Below are positions 34,950 through 46,600 of a DNA stretch of 64,000 nt, piece by piece. A program made the translations under genes and the position numbers. Origin of the DNA: Blastobasis lacticolella (Eukaryota > Arthropoda > Insecta > Lepidoptera > Blastobasidae); the NCBI GenBank assembly GCA_905147135.1, contig LR990056.1, positions 4,164,001-4,228,000 of the forward strand, in the 5' to 3' direction. Every line of letters starts with the position of its first letter. Within the stretch, counting starts at the first letter, position 1. Under the pieces are notes generated by a model. The model saw nothing but the letters and a program-made list of their open reading frames with translations. It made no database searches and was not told the DNA's origin.

Positions 34950-35467
34950 ACTGCCTTAAGTGTACTTCACAAGTCCACATGTCCGCCGAAACTTTCGGCG
35001 AAACTTTTGGCGAGACTTTGGTCGATCCTCTACATTCTCGCCTATTAGGGATGTGGTGGGTGTCAAAACGCGTTGACATTATATCGATTCATCGGTATAA
35101 TATCGCTAATCTGCTGTAAACAGGGTCACAGAGGTAATAAATAAATAAATATTCGTGGACAAATTCACACAGCGCCATCTAGCCCCAAACTAAGCAAAGC
35201 TTGTGCTATGGGTGCTAGATAACTGATATACTACTCAAATACATTCTTATTATACATAGAACTCCCAGACCCGTAACAGAAATTAAAATTCATCATTTTA
35301 ATTGGTAATGGCAGCTGCTCTACTGTAAAAACTTGATCTACTAATATCTTGGATCATGGTCAAGTGTACCCCGAACCTGTTACGGAAAAAAGAATACACG
35401 AATATAGGCGAATACTCCCTCTACATTCTCGTGTTCCCGCGGAACTGTCCACATGTGGAGTGCGCTT
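34950..35467 (-). mobile_element. 418-bp MITE, copy 2, split by a SINE
   Basis: Opposite orientation to copy 1. Matching stretches run 34975-35135 and 35311-35467, separated by a family B SINE fragment. Its right end abuts copy 3 directly (GTGCGCTT next to AAGCGCGC). Confidence 0.7.
35157..35310 (-). mobile_element. SINE family B fragment inserted in a MITE
   Basis: Contains CACACAGCGCCATCTAGCCC and CCCGTAACAGAAATTAAAAT but no tRNA-like head. It interrupts a copy of the 418-bp hairpin-family element between 35135 and 35311, giving a clear order of insertion. Confidence 0.65.
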
Positions 35468-35468
35468 A

Positions 35469-35885
35469 AAGCGCGCTCCACATGTTCGCCGAAACTTCCG
35501 GCGAAACTTTTGCCGGGACTTTGGTCGACCCTCTACATTCTCGCCTATTAGGGATGTGGTGGTGTAAAAACGCGCAACATTTTATCGATTCATCGGTGTA
35601 ATATCAATAATCTACTGTAAACAGGGTCACAGAGGTGATAGCACCTGCTCTACTGTAATTACTTGATCTACTAATATCCTGGATCATGGTCAAGAGTATC
35701 CCGAACCTGTTACGGGAAAAAGCGCTAGGAATATAAATATAAAATCGATCGAATCGAGACGACAACAAACTATCTCTACTTAGTCTATGAAATAGGCGAG
35801 ACATGCCAAATATGCACGGGACTACACGAATACTACCTCTACATTCTCGTGTTCCCGCGGAACTGTCCACATGTGGAGCGCGCTT
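35469..35885 (-). mobile_element. 418-bp MITE, copy 3
   Basis: 417 bp, reverse complement of copy 1 with a modest number of differences, including the same AAGCGCGCTCCACATG ends. Tandem with copy 2. Confidence 0.75.
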
Positions 35886-36237
35886 GATTGGTTTCAACTT
35901 TAGAACACAATAACATGGTGCGTTCAAATATTACAATAGATATTATAATTTTATTACATAAAGTAGGCGATACACGTACGAACTTAAAGTACGCGGTTTT
36001 TAAGTTCACGAACTTATCCGGCTCGCTTTTTTATGATGTCCATGAATAAATCAAGTCAATAGCTTCTAAATCCAGTCACTTTCACAACAGATAACCACAA
36101 AGTTCATTAAACTTAAACAAATTTTAAGCACAGAACACAAATGCATGAGATACATCACAAAAAATATATCGGCTCGCAGCTCGAGACGCTGACAGATGCG
36201 CGAGCCGACGCCGCGAGCCGCGAGCTACGAGTAAAAT

Positions 36238-36652
36238 GAGGAGTTTTCCAATAGGTATTTAAGGCATTCCTAACCACTCACTAGATGGCGCCCCGACAAT
36301 TTTGGTAATTGATAATCGCTTGAAATAGGTTCTTAGCAAACAGGATATAAACACTGGGTACGTTGTATTGGATAATATTATATTTGTCAATAGTTTTCAA
36401 CCATTTTAGAGGTTGTAATAATAATGGAACATAGTGCCAACTTCTATAAATATTTCTTTTTACACTTCGTTCAACCTTTAACAGTTAGATTATATTAATA
36501 AACACTTTATTTTCAAGTTTAGTATTACTTGGCTGCATGAAATCACTGCCACCATCATACAGATTTAAAGATTACCAAAATTGTAGGAGCGCCATTTATT
36601 GATGCTTTTTGAAACAAACTATCAATACCTACTGGAAAACTCCTCATTCAAA
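36238..36652. mobile_element. palindromic MITE upstream of 4E-T
   Basis: Outer inverted repeats (ATGAGGAGTTTTCCAATAGG / complement at 36626-36650) and inner ones (GATGGCGCCCCGACAATTTT / complement near 36575-36595) make a near-continuous inverted repeat with an AT-rich centre. Confidence 0.6.
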
Positions 36653-37611
36653 CATGTTGGATCGCCGGCAAACTTACTCGGCGGTTTTAAAGTACGCGTA
36701 CTTAGGCTGACACACGAGCGAGCAAGGTCGTCGAGCCACAAGTACGCGTACTTACTCGCAAGTCTATCAGCCACGTTAGACTCTAGTACTAAGAATAATA
36801 AATATTTTGTTTCTACAGTATCATTATTCTGTGTTGATATTTTCAGTTACAGTAATAATAAAATGTCTTGGAATACAGATTTGTCTATTTTGTTGCAAAT
36901 TGATGATTTTGGCAGATATGACGAATGTTGGATCGTTTGAACGAACCTCATGTATTGCTATTATAAAAAATAAAAATAAATAAATAACAAAATATAAATT
37001 TTATCATTGTTATGTACTTCTGCTATACATTACCCCTAATAATAAAATAAATAAAATCTAAAATGCTTTTATTCAACAGACAAACATGTGCAAAACTGTA
37101 AACAAAGCTTTGACAAAAGAATGCCGTTTTATGTAAAAACTAAACATTGGCAACTGGATATAGTTCGACCAAATACAGATGATAGCAATCTGACTGAGCT
37201 ACATAATACACAATAGAGCTACTTAATATTGTAGTATAATACAATACAAGTCTCAAAAGGCATATGGCGGACGTTTTATATATTTTTGCATCGAAAACTG
37301 ATAAATTCTTTTAGTTATGAGTATCTTGTGACCGCTAGAGTGAATTTGTTAAAATTAGCTGATAACCGTTAGTTTTTAATGTGTAAATAAGTTTATTATA
37401 CCTAGAGTTCTGTAAATATTGATAGTATTTTCGTGCGTGGACGTTTTGATCCGTATTGTTGAGAAACGAAAAGTCTGTGATATAAACAATACTTAGGTGA
37501 TAGAATAATTTCCTGAAGACTTTTGTAAATATTGTAAAGTTTATTTTAGAATTTTAGTAGCGTTAACATTTTGACCGAAGACTGAGATCCCGAGTGCGAA
37601 GATTGCAAGCT

Positions 37612-40600
37612 ATGTCAGCTGTGAACTTATTGTCTTCTTTGAAAGAGAGACCAAACGAGGAAAGCCCCAAGGATGGTCCTAATCACGAAGGTGAGTCCTT
37701 TACCATATCTACTCATAGTCTTCTTCAACCACGTATCTGGCGATAATTCAGAGATAGAGATGATACTCCTGTGTTGATTTTCCGTTATGAACGATTTGCT
37801 CTAAATGCTACGTAGACTCGTGCTTTTATTTCATTATTTTTTAGTAATGCTGTTCCAACCTACTTTCTACGTGTACTTAGCATTTCGTATTGGCCAATGC
37901 TTTATATTTACGATTGAAGTAAGTAGGTCACAAATACTGCAGACTCAGGAAGCTCCTATCAATTCGTTTTGTTGACAGATAGTTGCTTAGCCTTTTAGCG
38001 AATATTCGCAGTTTGCTGTACTTCATATTGTTAATGAATCTCATTAACAGGTCTAATTATTAGAGAGATTTTATATTTTGTGTTTGACACATCAAAATGC
38101 TAATTTCAGCAACACACAACAATGTGTTTGGTCCGTATAAAAGGTAAATTATAGAGGCCAGATACCCTTTTGCCTCTAATTTTATCAAGCAAATAACAAA
38201 GCAAGCTACAATAAGTCAGTAATTTTACATAAACGTATAGGAAAACTTATTGACTACTTTATGGACCGACACGTGTTTGATCTGATTAGTTACATCAGGT
38301 GTTCCAATGCACTAATGAAGTTGTTTACATGGCAAAATTTTATTTTCCATCTTGTGCACACAAATGAGAAACATGAAGGTCTTTGAATGTACCTGACAAC
38401 TATTTAAATAACAAACTTTATCATAATTCTTTTCTTATATTGGTTTGTTTACCTACCTCTTATATAATGTTATAGATTTAAAAGTGCATTATATAATGAA
38501 TGTGATGTTATAATGTCAGATTTTATAATAATAATCAAAAGCTGATAGGTAGGTTGACTTATCATTGTAGCTTATTTTGAGATAATAATATTTGTCTGAA
38601 AACCGACCTTGTTTTGCAAATTTGTAAACAACGCTTGTTTTTTTTTTTTCCTTAAATTAAATAGGTAAAATTTTTCTATACTATTATAAAACAGTAAAAA
38701 AGCAGTGCATTGCAGTATATTGAAGATATTTTTGAGAAAAAAAGTCAGTAAAGGATTCTGGGATGCAAATAAACACAATTTTTATTTTTTAGTTTGACTG
38801 TTTGCACATCATTCACAATAATTTTTGTTACGGTTATGATAGCTTGAAGTCTAGGATTCAATCTAAGTCATGTTACATCTAATTAGGGTAGGTAGAACAA
38901 GAGACACTTACAGCTTGATTTCCACGCAGACGGAAATCATGGGCTAAAGTTTTTTAAAGTGGGTTTTAGTAGATTTATTGGGTATAAGTATAATAGCATA
39001 ATATTATTTCATTTTCTCGGAGACCAAACACTTGCTGGATGGATTTTGTGAATGGTGATGTGCCTGTGTAGAAGCAGTGCGTTGTTACTCATAAGTCATA
39101 GATGATGATTGGTGGAGAGACAAGTTGTGCCAGCACAGCATATACACTTGTCTTACCAGTGTGTACAAGTGTATATATATAAAAAAGCTCTGCCAGTGTA
39201 CACTTGTACACACTGGTAAGACAAGCTATTGTTAACTTTCGCAAAGTTTTTGAAAAGAGATTATTTTACGTAAACCTAATTCACAAACTTTTTAATATTA
39301 ATAATTTCCATTGCTGCTAATTAGCTCCTTGTTGAGATTACAAACATGACTAAATGAATCCAATTTATTGATTCCCCCATTTTACCTTATTTGTACGATT
39401 TCATAAGCTTCAAAGCTTTCAAATGGTATCTCGGTTCATACCACATAATTCACGTGACGTTTGTAATTTTGTAGTGCTTCATCATCACAGCCCGTAACAA
39501 TCCACTGCAGGCCTTTGGGCCTCTCCCACGAAAGGGGAGGTCATTGCCATAATCTCCACGCTTGGCAGGCGGGTTGGAGATCGCAGTGCAGTTGATGTAA
39601 ATCTACCCAGAAAGATGCTGCTGCCCATCTTTCGGATTTGTCCCTTAGTCGCCTCTTACGACACCCACGGGCAGAGATGGGGTGGTGCTATTCTTTGAGG
39701 TGGCGGCACCACACACCACAGTGTATTGTGTAGTGCTTAAAACTTTTTAATTGGGGAAAAGATTTAATTACTTTGGTATCAAGGTCATGTTTATTTGGAT
39801 CTATTATCTAATCTACAGCACAGCGTCAGATAATATTTATTTACATTATTGTTCTACAAAAGAAGCAATTAATTTCTTTAGTATTTTTAACCCCCATCCT
39901 AATACAAAACCCTATTATTTTTTATACCACTAAGGTGGCAAACGAGCTTGTGGCCTGCTATAGATGTTTGCCATACCAGGGGTATCATTCCCAAACGTAA
40001 ATGTGTTGGTCCTTATCTTTGTTTACTTAAAATTTATTCAGGAATATTTGAGTAGGTGGACATAGAATTTGTGAGTCTGTTGTTTAGGTTATTTTGGAAA
40101 AGCAGATAAGTTTCTTTAGGTATATCTTTGTATTCAGATTTACATACGATGTTGGTCGGTAGAATGCCAAGCCTGAAAAATATGTCTCTCATCCCATTAT
40201 TTATTTCTGGCCCTAGCTAGTAAAATTACAACTCAGTCAGACTTATATCCGGGTGATGGGCTATGGTGTCCTGATTTTTCCTGTATCACTGCCTTAACTT
40301 AGTAATTTTCATTTTTACATTCAATCAGCCTCACCAGTGCGGTTGTGGAGTGATGGTAGATGAGAGTGGTGTCCACCGTCTGGGCTGTTTCAGGTCAGCA
40401 GGTCGTATGTCTAGGAATCATGCGTTAAACGACATAATTGGGCGCGCGATGGTATCAGCAAACGTCCCGTGAATTTTAGAAGGCTTGTGCAGAACGAACG
40501 GGAAGCGTCCCGATGGACTCAAAATTCAATTCAAAATTTCTTTATTGATTAGGACAATAAATATCTCTTTCAATCGTCAAAAAGGAGGGGGATAGGAAAG

Positions 40601-43600
40601 TAGGAAGGAAACACACAGTGACACGCTGACCGCCCTATGACCGTAGATAAACGTATCCCTCGCCAACCGTACCGTGCTCGACAATGCCAGGCAGAGCCGG
40701 AACGCTATATTATATTATATAGGTATGTCTAGTATAATTAAGAAATAACCACCTAAAACTACAGCAAGAGTAAGCCAGTCCACCAAGGCAGCACCCGATC
40801 ACGAGTATAACGCAGGGCCCAGCCATCGTCCAATTCAACCATATTTGAGGGAAAAGAGCGACCCGGCCCCCACGCCACGCCACTAACATTGATTCCCTGG
40901 AAACAGGGCCGGTGTTTGTTGTGGAATGCCACGTGTTGCTGTAGTTATGAGTCGACACAGTAAGCGGGTTCAGCCGCAGCGACGGCGCCCGAGCTAAGCA
41001 TGTAAAGTATGCTGGATTAGAATCGGCGTACCTGTTTGTAGGTGTAGTTCGGAGGCTAAAATGTTTATTAGCGAAGTGGGTCTCGTCTGCGAGAAAATGG
41101 ACTGGGTCCATGGTCGAGGTCCTACCTCGTGCAGCGGATTTCGTTGGCAATTCAGCGCGGCAATGCAGCTTTAATATGGACTCTTTCAAGCATGGCCCTA
41201 TTTGGGGAAGAGCATTCGAATAGTTTTCGTCTTTAACGATGTCTTATCACAGCAGATTATAATTATATTGCTGGTTTCTTTTTTCTACATTTCTTTGATG
41301 TTCATTGATTACACTCGTTTTGGACGAAGCATGATTGTTATTGTGTATTGACAGTTGTATTATTGATATTAATTTAATGATTCAACATCAGTCAGTTACA
41401 GTGAACTGTTATAGGCTGCTCTTTTTTTTCATTTATGTGTAGGATATGAAATAGGATTCACCGAAGTTAATAAGAGTTACAGGTGAAGGCTAGAGTAGTG
41501 GCATATAATAAAAAATCAGTGTTCATATTTGTTGTGCGTAGTTGTCATTTTCGTCGTCATGTAGCACCTCGCATTGCGCCTAGCCTTAATAGAATGATTG
41601 ACTTCGAAACAAATAGGTACGCGTCCTACTAATAGTATAGACGCGGAGCTTCGCTTGTTCATTATAGTTCAGTATATTGAAATTGTCAGGGGAATCTATA
41701 CATACATACCGTCACGCCTACCGACATTTGTTAGGACTACGCAGTAGGAGCGTCGGTGGCCGAGTGGTTAAGGTATCCGACTCGTAAGCTAGAGGTACCG
41801 GGTTCTGATCCCACTGCGGCCATGTACCAATGACTCTCTTTCTGAGTTATGTAATTTAGTTGAATGCTAATCGATGGTCTTACGAAACATCGTGACAAAA
41901 CCTGCACTTTCAGGCGACTGAATGTGTAACCATGATCCAATCTGGCCAGGTTCCCCTGGTAGCAGGGTCACGGAGGTCAGATGGCAGTCGCTCCACTGTA
42001 ATTACTTGATCTGCCAAATCCTGGATGGACCTGGGCCCTGGGCCGCCGTGCGCGAGAGCAGAACCGTGTCATTTTTTTTCATCTGTCAGGACAATCTATA
42101 CATATATGCATACCATCACGTCGACCGACATTTGTCAGGACTACTCAGGACCGTAACAGGTGCAATTATAAAACTCGTATGTCTGTGTGAACGCCATAAA
42201 CTCTGAAATCTCTGAATTCATTTCCAAAATTTACTTTAATTGGGAGCTACATTCTTCCCGAGTGTGACAGGTTACTTGTGTCCCGGAAAATTACCAGGAT
42301 CTCGCGGGATAGTCGAATGTTAAACAGCGAGACGAGCGGACCTTGGTCGGATGTCCGACCATCCCCCGCATCCGAAAAGCGAGTTTATGTTATACTGCGT
42401 AAGGATTAGTATCGTATGTATAGCTGCTTCCTAGAACGGCCCTGCCGGAGTGTCGTATTTAGCAGTTTCGGATTAAACGCGGGTGAAAACCGTTAATATC
42501 TTCCTTTGATTAAATTCTAAGCTGAATTGCCAAATTGGCCGCGTTTTAACAAGGGTTCATAGAGTAGGATAGAACCGAATTTATTAGAAATTCATGGACC
42601 AGAATATGGACGGCAGTGCTTTCTATGCGTTCAGCGTTTACTCACAATTCGTCTGCTACACTTACTTACTGATTACGTCAAAAGGTTATGGCTATACCAT
42701 CTAAAATTTCTTAAATTACTGAACTACACTTTGCCAAGCCAAAATTACTGATATACGTTTTCGAGTCATTTATGTTAAGTATGGCCCATCACGTGATAAT
42801 AATTCGATAAAGAAAAAAACGTCCTAGTGCAAGCCGAACTCGCATACGAAGGGTTCCGTACTATTAACACAAGTAATTCTTAGAGCAACAAATTTTTTAT
42901 GCCAATACAAAAAAGTAATTTGAAAAATTCTTTTATTTTCGTAACCTTTGCTGCGCTGCGCGAGTACGAGTCACACTTGGCCGGTGTATTTTATTTGCTG
43001 TAATAAGTTATAGAAAATAACTAAAACTACAGCGCATTATCGATAAATGTTGTCCACGGAAATGTAAATTAATTGACTTATTTAATGTATTATCCTCACT
43101 AATAGGGAAAAATGTCACGCGTCTAGCTATTTAAAATTAATGCAAACTTACAGACAGAATCCAAAGCGTTTACATTTAAAATGCTATGCAGGTTCCATTG
43201 ATCCTGACCTGTGACAAACACACAGACAGTAGTGGCTACGGTTCCTTTTTCACCCTACGAGTACGGTACCCTAAAAAGTAGGCTTTGGCGATTATAATAT
43301 TAGGCAAGTTCAATTCCTAGCGCATGCTCACATCCTCATCAGTTTTTGGTCTTCAGAAACATTTCACAGTTTTGTTCTTTATTCTAAGATAAAGTTTAAC
43401 ACGTTGAGCACCAGATGCACCAATAACATAAACAAAAGATTTTCTATTATTCGACGATTATCGCCATGGTAAAAGTTGTATAATATGAAAAATCCTTTCC
43501 TCGCTTAACCTCATCGGTCATATAGGCTGAGTTTTCAGGACCTCCTTTCTTGGCAAACGCCCATTCTGAGGTTTTCATCAGTTTAAACTTTGTATCCGTT

Positions 43601-46600
43601 AATCGGTGGGCCCGCCGCCATTCGTTACATATATGCAAACACATTCGCAATATTCGCTGTTATTATGTCGTAGGATATCCTTACAACCGGTTACTAGACC
43701 GCTGCCAAGGCATTGTCCGTTTAAAGAATAACGGTGATAAGGTTTACATTACATCAACTCATTGTGGAGCTCGTGCGGATCGGTGCTGTTTAATACCCTT
43801 AAATCGTGCAGGGGTGCATTACCAGGGGCTGTGAAGGTCAAGGGTGGGCTCCCCTCGCGATCGGACGGGTGTTTACCGGTATTCGGTGATCTACTTATAG
43901 GTAGCTACGATAAACAGTGCATGTGCTTACATTCCATGTATATTTTCTTTCGGTATAATAAAGATTACATCAATCAATCAATCAACTCCAGCTAGATCCA
44001 ATTCTTTATAATACTAGTGACTCGCCCCAGCTTCGCACGTGTAGTAACATTAACAAGTTATACATCTGAACGTTCCTCATGAATCTCTCTGTCTATTGGA
44101 TCTAAACCGCATGGAAAAACGTTCAGTAGCTTGTGAGTTTATCGCGAACAGACAGACTGGCAGACGCGGCGTGGAACTTTGTTTTGTAATATGTAGTTTT
44201 TTTTGCTACGCAGTGACAAACGAACAGACAGCCCACCCGATGTAATCTGTTTTATTTATAGCCATAGGGCAGTTTATAGTAGTTAAAATGTTAACGATTG
44301 CTTTTAACCACTGCGTCTCATTGCGGTTTACGCTAATTACTGTTAATAGTCGAACATTAAACTAACATACACATACATAAAGCTCACGCCTGTGTCCCAC
44401 AGGTGGGGTAGGCAGAGACTCCCAGCCTCGCATATATCCACAGCTCTTTTCATACATCTCCATTTATTCTCCACATTAAAATAATCATGTCTATAATCAC
44501 GTGCATCCCTGTTGCAAAAAAGGGGTGTTGTAAGCTTGACGTGCGTGTGTATCTGTGTTTTCCTGTTGTATTGTATTGTATTGTGTTGTGTGTCTGAGTG
44601 GAATAAATGTTTTTTACTTATTCCCGAATAGCTCGGATGAACGGAGTTCTGTAGGTAGGGTTAGTTTAAATCTAGATTGTTTATAGAATCGGTTCAGTAA
44701 TTTGAGAAATATTATTTTAATTGGAGCGTCGATGGCTGAGTGGTTAAGGCATCCGACTCGTAAGTGAGAGGTACCGGGTTTGAATCTCACTGCGGCCATG
44801 TACCAATGACTCTTTCTTGAGTTATGTACATTAGTTGAATGCTAACTGATGCTCTTGCGGTGAGGGAAAACATCGTGATGAAACACCTGCAAATTCGTGC
44901 GACTAAATGTGTAACCATGATCCAATCAGGTCAGGATCCCCTGGTAACAGGATCACGGAGGTCAGATGGCAGTCGCTCCACTGTATTTATCTGATCTGCC
45001 AAATCCTGGGTCATGGTCATTAACGCCAACAGGGACATTAACGCCAAAGCTGTCGGTTTATCGGATAGGTTATGGACATTCATGTCCGGCAGACACTTCA
45101 GTGGGTGTCGTTCGACGTACTGGTGTCCCAGATCGCGACTGTTATCTTCGAGGCAGATTTGCTAGGAGCTCCGTTGGCTGGATAATGGGCAGTAGACATT
45201 TCGTTTAGGTACTTTCAACACTACGAGCTCAAACCCGCCTGCCAAGCAAGGAGATTGTGGCAAAACCCTAAGTGGTAAGGAGTCATAATCACCATGATGC
45301 AACTCTTATTTGTCTAAAAAAATTAAAAAATAATGCTTAGACAATTCATGCAGCGGCATCTAGCCCCAAAATAAGCAAAGCTTGTGTTATATAAATATAT
45401 GCTTATTAAACACCCAAACCGGTACCAAAAATTAAAAATTATATAAATTTCTACCCGGCCGGGAATTGAACCCGGGACCTCTATGTGGCAGACCGGCACG
45501 TTAACCAACTGAACCACTCAGGTCGTGACCTATTAGCGAAATATTGTATCTTTTGTGGATTTACCTAGCCATCCCGTCGCTTTATCTGTTCGTTTGTCCC
45601 TACACTACGCGCTAATCTTGAAATTGCAAAACTTCGGGAAGATTTAAGTAAAAAGAAATACTCAGGCCGTAGGTAACTGGACTGCTTGAATTCGGCCAAA
45701 CTGTCCTTCTAATATAGTCGTACGTATCTTTATTTGGTCCAATAACACATTCAAAAAAACTGAGAACTAACAGAATCAGAACATAAGGAAGTAGGGCGTC
45801 ATCGGACCACCGGATCGGGCCATCGGAATATCGGAGTTCTTTCATCCATCAGTCTACAATTTCACAACAAGTGTAAAAAATTAGCACTTTACAGCTAGAT
45901 CGAGGCGCTTTTGTCACCTTTTTGAAAGGAATTCCTTTGTTTGTTTCGTAACTATGTATAGTAAAAATACATAGGTAGTTAGTACGGTAGTACGTTATAA
46001 AATAGATACTTATTTCGTAGCGTAGGAATCATAATTTAAGTAGGATTTCTATCTGGATGTGATATGTCGTCGGATGCGCTTATTTATTACGATTTTATTA
46101 GTGCGTGCGTAATTGAATTATTCTTAAACGTATGTGTCTTGTGGATAAACAAGATTCTTGATGCATTATGTAATGCGATTATGAATGGGGGTAGAGATGA
46201 ATCCTTGATCAGATTGCCACGCAACTGATACAAAATTGCAGGTAGATGCGGATTGTGTGATACGTTGCGCAGCGAGGTTGGTCTGCGGTCCAGTCTTCGA
46301 GACGAGTCCATGCGCTGTGCGACTCCCGCCATTTCCCGGCGTAATCTTGCAGTTTCGGTCACCGTTTTACGATATTCGCCAACTCGGTAGTTCTACAGAG
46401 ATCCTACTACTCTGCAGCATCCGACCCCCCCATCCCCGTTACTGCAGTGCGACGCCAGCTGCAATCGCGTCTCGCGGACACCCCTAGCCAAATTAGTCGA
46501 AATTAATCTATGTTCTTTCCCTCGTGTGTGTTTTATGTGTTATGTTTAACGTTTTAATTTTATTTAAATTAAGTTTTTATTTTAATCTAATTTAAAGTCT

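Larger units (their letters stand above)
33304..37611. other. divergent intergenic region SFSWAP / 4E-T
   Basis: It carries both 5' flanks. Between them are a MITE (33634-33976), three copies of the 418-bp element with a nested SINE (34404-35885) and a palindromic MITE (36238-36652). The last roughly 950 bp before the 4E-T ATG and the roughly 330 bp before the SFSWAP ATG are free of recognised repeats and are where promoters should be. Confidence 0.55.

Noticed and set aside
34669..35119. Two mirrored 136-codon open frames on opposite strands
   Set aside because: They read the same inverted repeat from both sides; this is a product of the palindrome, not a gene pair.
40710..41189. 159-codon minus-strand open frame
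   Set aside because: The plus strand of the same interval carries the recognisable retroelement remnant, and the minus product matches nothing I know.
41748..41825. tRNA-like sequences with A and B boxes (also 44722, 48760, 45530, 60692)
   Set aside because: Each is joined to the same long SINE body and recurs many times with degraded arms, so they are SINE heads and not tRNA genes.
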